Made by a program: the position numbers and the translations under genes. The notes beneath the pieces were generated by a model. That model saw nothing but the letters and a program-made list of their open reading frames with translations. It was not told the DNA's origin and searched no databases. From the NCBI GenBank assembly GCA_963205275.1, contig CAUJIH010000011.1, forward strand, positions 1 through 64,000: DNA of 64,000 nt. The letters run 5' to 3'. Numbering within the stretch: position 1 is the stretch's first letter; each line of letters opens with the position of its first letter. Below are positions 54,362 through 62,241 of this stretch, piece by piece. The stretch is from Verrucomicrobiota bacterium. Its GTDB lineage: Bacteria > Verrucomicrobiota > Verrucomicrobiia > Verrucomicrobiales > DEV007.

Positions 54362-55258
54362 ATGAAGGAGAGGTCCACGGACACCTTTCGGAAAATCCGA
54401 CAATCCCCATTACTCGCGCAATATACCGCCGCTTTTGAAGCTGCGACAGGGTTGCCACTGGAGCTTCACGAACCGGAATTGGAGCGAATCTGTCATGGGT
54501 CCACCTCGTCCAACCAGTTTTGTAGTCGTCTCAATCAGGATGGGAATTTCTCCGAATGCGTAGCTGTCATTGAGGAGTTCCGCAGAAGTGCTGATTCAGT
54601 TCCACAGTCTCTCTGTTGCTTCGCGGGACTTCAGGAATCCATCGTACCTGTGTTCGCCGGACAGACCGTGGTGGCCTATCTATCGACGGGGCAAGTCTTC
54701 GTGAAAGAGCGTTGCGAGGTCCAATGGGAGGATGTCGCGAATCACCTGATCGAACAAGGATGTGACTGTGAGGAGGTTACCGTTTTGGAAAAATCATGGC
54801 GCAAATCGCGTATCCTGAGTGAGAAGAGTTATGGTGGCGCGGTCAATCTGCTCGCTGTTTTCGCCACTCAACTCTCTGCACTCGTCGAGCAGATCGTACT
54901 CGGAGAGAATCAGTCCGAGCCACCCGCCATCACGCGCGCGAAGCGGTACATCAATGCCCATCTCTCTGAGAACATCGGGCTGAATGAAGTTGCCGCTCAT
55001 GTGGCGATGAGTCCGTACCACTTCTGCCGTATTTTCAAAAATGTGACGGGACTGACCTATAAGCAATTCCTAACCCGTCGGCGGATCGAACTAGCGAAAT
55101 GCCGACTTCGCCATCCTGATGCGAGGGCGAGTGAGGTCGCCTACGAGGTGGGATTTGGCTCCCTGTCCCAGTTTAACCGCAGTTTCCGTCAGACCGTGGG
55201 AATCTCGCCCAGTGAATGGCGGATCAAAGACTCTCCTCGCATGGAGGAAGACTCGTGA
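54362..55258 (+). CDS. AraC-family transcriptional regulator with PocR sensor domain
   Basis: A 298-residue regulator. The N-terminal half (about 15-185) looks like a PocR ligand-binding domain with Cys residues (ICHGSTSSNQFC, LCCFAGLQESIVPV, AYLSTGQVF). The C-terminal ~100 residues form an AraC double helix-turn-helix (IGLNEVAAHVAMSPYHFCRIFK, YKQFLTRRRIELAK and ASEVAYEVGFGSLSQFNRSF). PocR domains sense small organic ligands such as diols. It could control the divergent cbb3 operon, or the convergent glycan genes; the sequence does not decide. The first ATG of the frame is used. Confidence 0.88.
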   Translation: MKERSTDTFRKIRQSPLLAQYTAAFEAATGLPLELHEPELERICHGSTSSNQFCSRLNQDGNFSECVAVIEEFRRSADSVPQSLCCFAGLQESIVPVFAGQTVVAYLSTGQVFVKERCEVQWEDVANHLIEQGCDCEEVTVLEKSWRKSRILSEKSYGGAVNLLAVFATQLSALVEQIVLGENQSEPPAITRAKRYINAHLSENIGLNEVAAHVAMSPYHFCRIFKNVTGLTYKQFLTRRRIELAKCRLRHPDARASEVAYEVGFGSLSQFNRSFRQTVGISPSEWRIKDSPRMEEDS

Positions 55259-55310
55259 GGCAAATCATGTTCCCCCTGTGGGAATCCAAGGATCGTCAAT
55301 GGAATCCCAT

Positions 55311-57761
55311 CTACCTGATCCGCTCCACGCTGAAATCGTCGATGTAAATGGTGCTGCCAGCGGGAAATCCATCCAATAACACCATCATTTCGATTTTTGT
55401 TTCGGTCGGAACATCGGCTTTCGGGAGATGGAAGGGAATGGCGAAGGAATTCCACTCTCCGTTCTGGATGCTCATGAACTGTTGCGGGAGGCCCCAGGTG
55501 GCAACGATTTTTCCATCGACTTTGTTCGCGGTCATTCGGAGTCCGACCTGCCCGGCTTGCATACCCTCGGGCAGATAACAGCTCACTTTGACCACATAAT
55601 CACCTGAGATGTAATCGATGCGTTGATAGACTCCGCCGCGCCCGAGGCCACTGATGCTCAGACTGTGCATTCCACTGAAGGCACGCTCGTCCGTAATCTT
55701 CCATGTCCCACGGGCATACTCCTTCGATTCCCCGGCTTTGTCCCAGTAGATCCAGCCATTCTTTCCTTCCTCGAAGGATTTATTTTCTGTGATCAATTCT
55801 ACCTTGCCCCCGGCAGCTCGAAGCATCTGGTCTGCCTGCTCGCGCAGTTTTCCTTCCGCCTTCGCTGCGAGCGACTGAATTCGCTCCCTCACCTGTGTGC
55901 TCTTGCCGATCCAAGGCTGCAGTTGCCAAAGAGGAGCCGTAGCCCAATTCTCTCCACTCAGAGGATTTGCTCGTGTGATCCATTGATAGTTCACCTGATG
56001 CAGTGGATCATTTTTTAAGCTCGCCAATAACTCCTGTCGTTTAGCACCCGCCTCGAGTGTCTCCACCGCTTGGTCCAGCATCGTGAGAGCCTCTTTTTCT
56101 GATTGAGCGACGCGCACGGGCTTTGTCCCCCGGAAGGAAAGAACGTTCGTCCGATAGAAGGACCACATTTTCTGTAGCATCTCCACCCGTGCTTTCCGTT
56201 GCGGGGTGTCAGTCAACTTCAGCGCCGCCTCCATCGCGCGATCAGACTCAGCAAGCATTTCATCAGTAACGTCGAGTAGATAGGTGGGCGTGCCATTGAA
56301 GGGCAAATACTGACCTCGCTTCGTATTCCACTCTGATTTTAGGAGACCCTCGGTCCAGAATTTCTCCCAGACACTGTAGAAGCGTGCGAGTTCTGGCGCA
56401 GCCTTTTCTCCGGCACAATGCGTGTACCAGTCAGTCAGCAGGGCATCCACATCCTGATTCGGATTCCACAGCAGTCGAGTGAAGATCCAAGGCTTCGGTC
56501 CCTCTCCCCAGTTGGGATAGAGTTCGGAGTAATGATACTTCACCTGATGAGCCGCTCCCCAACTCAGATACCGTTGCATCTCGTGAAAATACACGCGAGG
56601 AAGCAGATAGGAGCCTCCGTAATCGTAGCCATACCAGCCGAGAGTCGGAGCAGCTTTCAACCACTGCTCGGTGAGATCTTCGCCCAGTTTACGCAACTCC
56701 GGATCCGTCCAGCGCATCCTGTCATAAGTCATGAACGGGATGATGCGCGGGTGAACTCCGACTCGCGTCGGAGGCGAAAACAGACCATTGTAGGCGAGGG
56801 TTCCGAACCATTTGTCGGGATATTTTTTGAGCACCTTCTCGACCACCTCGTTCGCCCACTGAAAATAGTCATCGGACACGTCTTGGTAGCCCAGCGCGTT
56901 CTCCTTTCCTGAGCGTCTCGCGAGTGACTCCGGGGATTGATCCCAGTTGTTGGAATCGTTCATTCCGAGCGAGTAGGTCTGCTGATCTGGATTCTCGTCG
57001 AAATATTCGATGATGCGTTTTACAGAGGCATCGACAATACCAGGAGCCGACAGGTTTGGCTGCCAGCGAATCTCACTTTTCTCGAAGGGAATCAGTCGCT
57101 CACCGTTCAGCAGGGGGTAGAACTCGGGATGCGTTTTCCCGAATTCACTGGCGGGCAGGAGATTTAGCAGATTGTGGTGAAAAGCCATGCGCGTGGGACC
57201 GTCGCGCTGGACTTTATTGAAGCGGCCCCACTCAAGCAAAGACGCTCGCGGCGAGAGCGTCCGAAAGAGAAACGTCGGCTCTTGGAGGATATCTACCTCC
57301 GGCAGATCGATATCCGTGTGAACGGGAATATCGATCCCCAGATCAGTAGGCATCAGCCAACGGACCCCGAGAAAGCGCTCCAGAAACTCATAAACTCCGT
57401 ATTCAATTCCGTAGTCACTGCCTCCGCTAATCACGAAATTGTGAGAATTGAGGCTCCGGAGGACGAAGCCTTCCTCGTCCAGCTTCGAGACATCCACCTC
57501 AGGATGCTTTCCGATGAACAGGAGATTCTCGGCAGTCTCATCATTGATCGCTATCGTCGCTCCGGTGCTCTTTTTCACATACTCCTGCAGGATTTTTGCC
57601 GCTTCGTGGACTGCCTCGCTGGCATCTGGAGTGAGTCGAATCGTTACTGTAGAACTCCCGTTTTTTACAAGCGGCATAGCGGCGGCAGAAGACGGAAGAA
57701 GACTCATTCCGCCACCGATGAGCAGCAGAGTCGACAGACAAAGGGAAAATTTTGTAATCAT
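55311..57761 (-). CDS. Secreted DUF4838 (alpha-glucuronidase-like) protein
   Basis: A protein of about 816 residues; I use the ATG at 57761 (MITKFSLCLSTLLLIGG), which opens a signal peptide, not the one 30 codons upstream. The N-terminal part looks like a GH67/hyaluronidase-like fold (AAKILQEYVKKSTGATI), then the DUF4838 core with GVRWLMPTDLG, YSLGMNDSNNWDQSPE and WYGYDYGGSYLLPR. The C-terminal ~170 residues are carbohydrate-binding-like (NKSFEEGKNGWIYWDKAG...IYIDDFSVERI). It probably acts on extracellular polysaccharides. No catalytic pair can be named with confidence. It faces the AraC gene and diverges from the next one. Confidence 0.82.
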   Translation of the reverse strand: MITKFSLCLSTLLLIGGGMSLLPSSAAAMPLVKNGSSTVTIRLTPDASEAVHEAAKILQEYVKKSTGATIAINDETAENLLFIGKHPEVDVSKLDEEGFVLRSLNSHNFVISGGSDYGIEYGVYEFLERFLGVRWLMPTDLGIDIPVHTDIDLPEVDILQEPTFLFRTLSPRASLLEWGRFNKVQRDGPTRMAFHHNLLNLLPASEFGKTHPEFYPLLNGERLIPFEKSEIRWQPNLSAPGIVDASVKRIIEYFDENPDQQTYSLGMNDSNNWDQSPESLARRSGKENALGYQDVSDDYFQWANEVVEKVLKKYPDKWFGTLAYNGLFSPPTRVGVHPRIIPFMTYDRMRWTDPELRKLGEDLTEQWLKAAPTLGWYGYDYGGSYLLPRVYFHEMQRYLSWGAAHQVKYHYSELYPNWGEGPKPWIFTRLLWNPNQDVDALLTDWYTHCAGEKAAPELARFYSVWEKFWTEGLLKSEWNTKRGQYLPFNGTPTYLLDVTDEMLAESDRAMEAALKLTDTPQRKARVEMLQKMWSFYRTNVLSFRGTKPVRVAQSEKEALTMLDQAVETLEAGAKRQELLASLKNDPLHQVNYQWITRANPLSGENWATAPLWQLQPWIGKSTQVRERIQSLAAKAEGKLREQADQMLRAAGGKVELITENKSFEEGKNGWIYWDKAGESKEYARGTWKITDERAFSGMHSLSISGLGRGGVYQRIDYISGDYVVKVSCYLPEGMQAGQVGLRMTANKVDGKIVATWGLPQQFMSIQNGEWNSFAIPFHLPKADVPTETKIEMMVLLDGFPAGSTIYIDDFSVERIR

Positions 57762-57881
57762 AACAGAAGGGCGCAATTCAAGCCTGGAATGATTCATGGA
57801 GCTTGCCAAGTCAAAGGATTTCCGCAACCCCGCCTTTTCATCAGTGCGCAATTCTGCTATTCGTTACAGTCATCAATCATC

Positions 57882-60800
57882 ATGAGACCAATCCACAACT
57901 CTCTCTTCCGTTTATCGCTGTGGCTTCTGTCGTGCCTCCTCCTGTCGAGTCTGACAATCTCCGCCGACGATGCACCAGCACAGGCGACGACAACGGCTTC
58001 CCGCTGGTGGGAGAAAATCCCGGTGACGGACGCGACATCTCCTCGCACGCTGGCGCTCTGGCGCTTTGACACGGCTGAAACCGTGGGAAAAAACGAGTCT
58101 TCTCATAAGCTCGATGACGGGAAACTCGCGGGTGCCCTCTGGAGTGCCGAGGGCAGATTCGGGGGCTGCATCGAAAGTGCTCCCGGCTTTCCAGTCGAAG
58201 ACAAGCGTCACGCTTTCCTCGTAAAACGATCCCCCTTACTGTCGCCCTCTGGGCCGTTCACACTGGAGATGTGGCTCCGTCCGAAACCCGCTGACATATT
58301 CGTTCCTGAACTCTCTCCAGTGTTGGCAGACTCGAAATACGTGCCCTATCGACACAATGGTTTCAAATGGAGTCTGACCAAGGGCCAGAAAGACGGAACA
58401 CGACGTTTTGCCCTTGAGATCGGACTCGGAAACCGCTCGGCAAACTGGATTTCTAATCCGATCACCCTTTCGTCTGAGGAATGGCACCATGCGGCGTTTT
58501 CCTATGACGGTCAGGGAACGACCAGTTTCTGGCTCGATGGTGTCCAAATCGGGCAGTCCTCAGTGCCTGCTGCGGGTGGAATGGCGATGGCTGAGCAGGA
58601 TCTGTCGATCGCGGACCGACTCGGATCAAATTTCCAGGGCTTTCCCGGCTGGATTGATGAAGTCCGGCTGAGCGAAGGTCTCCTCACCTTCCGCCCTTTC
58701 CAGATTGAAACGCAATCTGCACGCCCTGCGTTCCTCCGATTCACAGAGAAAGCGGCGATTCGATTGAATCTTCGCAATCTCGCTACAACGCCGCTCACGG
58801 GAGCGAAGCTCCGACTCGCGCTTCCCGGAGCGGGAACGAAGGAGATCAGTCTGCCCGCGATCGCTCCTGGCGAATCCCATCCGCTGGAACTCCCCATTGA
58901 CGCGACATTGCGGGCGGATGAATACACCGCAGACGTGACCTTTCTCCTGCCGGGATGGGGAGGAGAAAAGGAGATCTACACCGCTACCGAGCGATTGCCC
59001 TACGTCCTCGTGCGCCGTCCTCTGCCCCACCGTATGCCCGTCGTGATGTGGGGAATCGGGGGAAATGGACTAACGAAGGAATTGCCTCGCCTGAAAGACA
59101 TCGGCTTTACCCACTGCCTAGGACTCTGGGTAGACATGAAAGCTGTCTGGGACAATGGCGCCAAGGCGGAAATTAATCCTCCTGATATTGTTCGCTCCAG
59201 CCGCGACATGCTCGATCTGGCGCTGGCAAACGACATGCGTATCATTTCATCAGTTTCTCCGACTCATTGGCTGAGCGAATCAGAGGATGGCAAACCCTAC
59301 GTCCGAATCAATCGCGAGGGAAAACCCTACGACAGACCGGATGTGAGCGGTCTCTTTCCGAGGGTACAGGAGTTCAGTCACGACGTCGGCGTAGCGCTCG
59401 GTCGCACGTACGGCGATCATCCCGCCTTCGAGTCTGCCCTACTCAGCACTGAGCAGCGCGACGCCACGCAACTCTCCTTCCACCCGATCGAGATCGAAGC
59501 TGCGAAAAAGGCGCTCGGCTCCGACATTCCCGCAGTGGCCAAGATTAAGAATGGAGTGAAATACGATGAACTGCCTGACTTTCCGAAGGACCGCGTCGTG
59601 GCTGATGATGATCCCGTCTTGGCCTATTACCGCTGGTTTTGGAGCGATGGAGACGGATGGAGCGCCATCCATTCCCGACTAAATGATGGCCTGCACGAAT
59701 CCATCAATCGGAAGAACTTCTGGACTTTCTTTGATCCTGCGGTGCGCGTGCCCAGCGTACACGGCAGCGGGGGGAATGCCGATGTACTCTCTCACTGGAC
59801 CTACACCTACCCAGATCCGATTCGCATCGGACTCTGCGCGGACGAGCTGTTCGCTATGGCACGAGCGAACGGTCATCATCAGCGTGTGATGAAAATGACT
59901 CAGATCATCTGGTACCGCAGTCGCACCGCTCCGGCAGCACCCGCAGCATCCGAGGGTCTGCCGGTCACGCAATCTCCCTGGCTCGACTACGATGCCGGTG
60001 CCAGTTACATCACCATCGCCCCGATGCACCTGCGTGAGGCACTATGGCTGAAACTCGCCCGCCCTGTATCCGGCATTATGTATCATGGCTGGGGGTCGCT
60101 GGTGCCACTCGATCCTCCGACAGGCTACACCTTCACCAATCCCAACACCGCTCCGGAGCTAAAGCGTCTGATCTCTGACGTCGTGGAGCCACTCGGTCCA
60201 ACACTCCTGCAGGTTCCGGACGTGGAATCCGACGTCGTGTTTCTAGAGAGCTTCACCTCTCAGATGTTCGCTCGGCGCGGCACCTACGGCTGGGGAAATT
60301 CTTGGGCGGCGGACCTTTACCAGATCGCTACGAGCGCACAGTTGCAATCCGACGTAACCTATGAGGAAAACCTCACCGAAGAGCGTCTCAAACGAGCAAA
60401 AATCCTAATTATGGGCGATTGCGATGTGTTGCCAAAATCCATCGTGACTCGTGTTCTGGCTTTTCAGAAGGCTGGAGGGATCGTAGTCGGCGATGGAGAA
60501 CTCTGCCCTGCGATCAAGCCCGACATTCTGGTGCCTCGCTACGCTCGGGTGGGCAAGGCCGCGGAAGATTACAAAGTGCTGCTCGGCTTGGCCGACAAGC
60601 TGAAGACTGATCTCTCGGGCAAGGGGTATCAGTGGATTCTCGCCTCTGACAATTCAAAGGTCTATACACGCCGTCGCGCTGTCGGAAACACTGATTATCT
60701 TTTCGCGATCAATGATTCCCGTGAAGCCGGCACCTATGTCGGCGGTCACGGACTCGTCATGGAGGATGGCGTGCCTTCAGATACCGTGCTGAGGCTGCGC

Positions 60801-61244
60801 CGTGCGAAAGGTCATGCCTACGACCTGTCCGCACATCAGCCGATTCCGATGGAAGGGGCAAAGGACGGACAGCTCTCCTTGCCCTTGTCCCTCGGCCCCT
60901 GTGAAGGGCGCGTCATCATGGTGACTGAGCGACCTGTCGAGAAAATCGGACTGAATGCTCCCAAAGAAGCGAAAGCAGGTGACTCAGTGCCTCTGGAGAT
61001 CGCCATCACAGACGCCGAAGGCAAGCCCATCGACGCCGTCGTCCCCGTCGATCTGCGAATCGTCGATCCCGAGGGAGCACCCGCTGAGCCGAACGGATAC
61101 TACGGAGCTGGAAATGGGGTGCTGAAGCTCACTCTCGATCTGGCTAAGAATGATCGTGTCGGTCTCTGGGAAATCCGTGCAAAGGAAGGAGCCACCGGAA
61201 GAGAAGTAGTCGGCTGGCTCCGCGTCAAACCTTCTGCGAAATGA
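57882..61244 (+). CDS. Secreted multidomain glycoside hydrolase-like protein with LamG domain
   Basis: A protein of about 1120 residues. The tracked frame (1356 residues) starts inside the DUF4838 gene on the other strand; the ATG at 57882 gives a signal peptide (LFRLSLWLLSCLLLSSLTISA) and is preferred. A LamG-like jelly-roll (about 55-265: TLALWRFDTAE, FTLEMWLRP, EEWHHAAFSYDGQGTT) is followed by a beta-sandwich, a barrel-like part (MPVVMWGIGGNG, GFTHCLGLWVDM, HPAFESALLSTEQRD) and a glutamine-amidotransferase-like trimerisation segment (KAGGIVVGDGELCPAI), as in GH42-like enzymes. Likely substrate: a plant or algal polysaccharide. Catalytic residues not assigned. Confidence 0.78.
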   Translation: MRPIHNSLFRLSLWLLSCLLLSSLTISADDAPAQATTTASRWWEKIPVTDATSPRTLALWRFDTAETVGKNESSHKLDDGKLAGALWSAEGRFGGCIESAPGFPVEDKRHAFLVKRSPLLSPSGPFTLEMWLRPKPADIFVPELSPVLADSKYVPYRHNGFKWSLTKGQKDGTRRFALEIGLGNRSANWISNPITLSSEEWHHAAFSYDGQGTTSFWLDGVQIGQSSVPAAGGMAMAEQDLSIADRLGSNFQGFPGWIDEVRLSEGLLTFRPFQIETQSARPAFLRFTEKAAIRLNLRNLATTPLTGAKLRLALPGAGTKEISLPAIAPGESHPLELPIDATLRADEYTADVTFLLPGWGGEKEIYTATERLPYVLVRRPLPHRMPVVMWGIGGNGLTKELPRLKDIGFTHCLGLWVDMKAVWDNGAKAEINPPDIVRSSRDMLDLALANDMRIISSVSPTHWLSESEDGKPYVRINREGKPYDRPDVSGLFPRVQEFSHDVGVALGRTYGDHPAFESALLSTEQRDATQLSFHPIEIEAAKKALGSDIPAVAKIKNGVKYDELPDFPKDRVVADDDPVLAYYRWFWSDGDGWSAIHSRLNDGLHESINRKNFWTFFDPAVRVPSVHGSGGNADVLSHWTYTYPDPIRIGLCADELFAMARANGHHQRVMKMTQIIWYRSRTAPAAPAASEGLPVTQSPWLDYDAGASYITIAPMHLREALWLKLARPVSGIMYHGWGSLVPLDPPTGYTFTNPNTAPELKRLISDVVEPLGPTLLQVPDVESDVVFLESFTSQMFARRGTYGWGNSWAADLYQIATSAQLQSDVTYEENLTEERLKRAKILIMGDCDVLPKSIVTRVLAFQKAGGIVVGDGELCPAIKPDILVPRYARVGKAAEDYKVLLGLADKLKTDLSGKGYQWILASDNSKVYTRRRAVGNTDYLFAINDSREAGTYVGGHGLVMEDGVPSDTVLRLRRAKGHAYDLSAHQPIPMEGAKDGQLSLPLSLGPCEGRVIMVTERPVEKIGLNAPKEAKAGDSVPLEIAITDAEGKPIDAVVPVDLRIVDPEGAPAEPNGYYGAGNGVLKLTLDLAKNDRVGLWEIRAKEGATGREVVGWLRVKPSAK

Positions 61245-61290
61245 AACGATTGTCTCTTCTTCAATCAAAATCCCACCTTTTTTCACAGAT

Positions 61291-62202
61291 ATGAAGCTGA
61301 AACTCTCCCTGCTGTTGGGCATACTCACCGCCTCTCTCGTCACGTCCGCCTCTGCCCTGACCGTCGGTTCCTATAACATCCGCTACGACAACGAAGGCGA
61401 CCGCAAGAACGACAATGGTTGGGATCAGCGGGCACCCATCATCGCCTCTCTGGTCCGCTTCCACGGCTTCGATATCTTCGGAACGCAGGAGGGCATCAGT
61501 ACGCAAATGGCCGATCTGATGAAACTGCTTCCAGAATACGCCTGTATCTCGTATGGACGAGATGACGGAGATCAAAAGGGCGAACACATGGGCATCTTCT
61601 ATCGCAAGAGCCTCTTTGATCGAGAGGACAGTGGTCGCTTTTGGCTCTCTGAAACACCTGATCAACCCGGAAAAGGCTGGGATGCTGCACTGCCTCGCAT
61701 TTGCACTTGGGCCAAGTTGAAGCCGAAATCCGGCGGGGCACCCCTCTGCTTCATGAGCATCCACTTCGACCACATCGGAGTCACTGCCCGAAACGAAAGC
61801 GCCAAACTACTTTCGAAAAAGGCGATAGAAATCGTCGGCGATGGCTCAGCGATTCTCGTGGGAGACTTCAATTCCTCGCAAGATAGTGAAGTGTACAAAA
61901 CAATGACCCACCTGCCAAACTTCGTCGATTCTCGGGAAAAAGCCGCGATTCGCTTCGAGTTAAACGGCACCTTCAATCAGTTCGATCCCAATTCCTGGTC
62001 GGGGACTCGGATCGACTACATCTTCGTGAGTCCCAATTTTCGCGTTCGACGCTATGGCGTCCTGACAGATTCCTACCGCACTCCTATCGAAGTACCTACA
62101 GCGGACGGAGAAAAGAAACCGTCGGAAATAAAGTGGGTCCGCTCTGTCGCACGAATGCCATCAGACCACTTCCCGATTCTCGCCGAACTCGAGCAACCGT
62201 AA
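61291..62202 (+). CDS. Secreted endonuclease/exonuclease/phosphatase family protein
   Basis: A 303-residue exported protein with signal peptide KLSLLLGILTASLVTSASA. The EEP (DNase I-like) motifs appear in order: VGSYNIRYDN, GTQEG, MSIHFDHIG, LVGDFNSSQDSEVY, RIDYIFVS and SDHFPILAEL. Enzymes of this type cleave phosphodiesters with a metal ion; in secreted PVC proteins substrates may be nucleic acids or lipids. It lies 46 bp after the LamG protein and 39 bp before the sugar transporter, so it is probably co-expressed with them. Confidence 0.88.
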   Translation: MKLKLSLLLGILTASLVTSASALTVGSYNIRYDNEGDRKNDNGWDQRAPIIASLVRFHGFDIFGTQEGISTQMADLMKLLPEYACISYGRDDGDQKGEHMGIFYRKSLFDREDSGRFWLSETPDQPGKGWDAALPRICTWAKLKPKSGGAPLCFMSIHFDHIGVTARNESAKLLSKKAIEIVGDGSAILVGDFNSSQDSEVYKTMTHLPNFVDSREKAAIRFELNGTFNQFDPNSWSGTRIDYIFVSPNFRVRRYGVLTDSYRTPIEVPTADGEKKPSEIKWVRSVARMPSDHFPILAELEQP

Positions 62203-62241
62203 CCTCGAGCCCCTCACCTGCCTCTCGAATCGCCTCTCCGA

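Noticed and set aside
54221-54403. 60-residue minus-strand frame upstream of ccoS
   Set aside because: It overlaps the AraC-type gene start and lies in a likely promoter region.
57174-57881. N-terminal extension of the LamG protein frame
   Set aside because: It overlaps the convergent DUF4838 gene and lacks protein-like sequence; a signal peptide starts at 57882.
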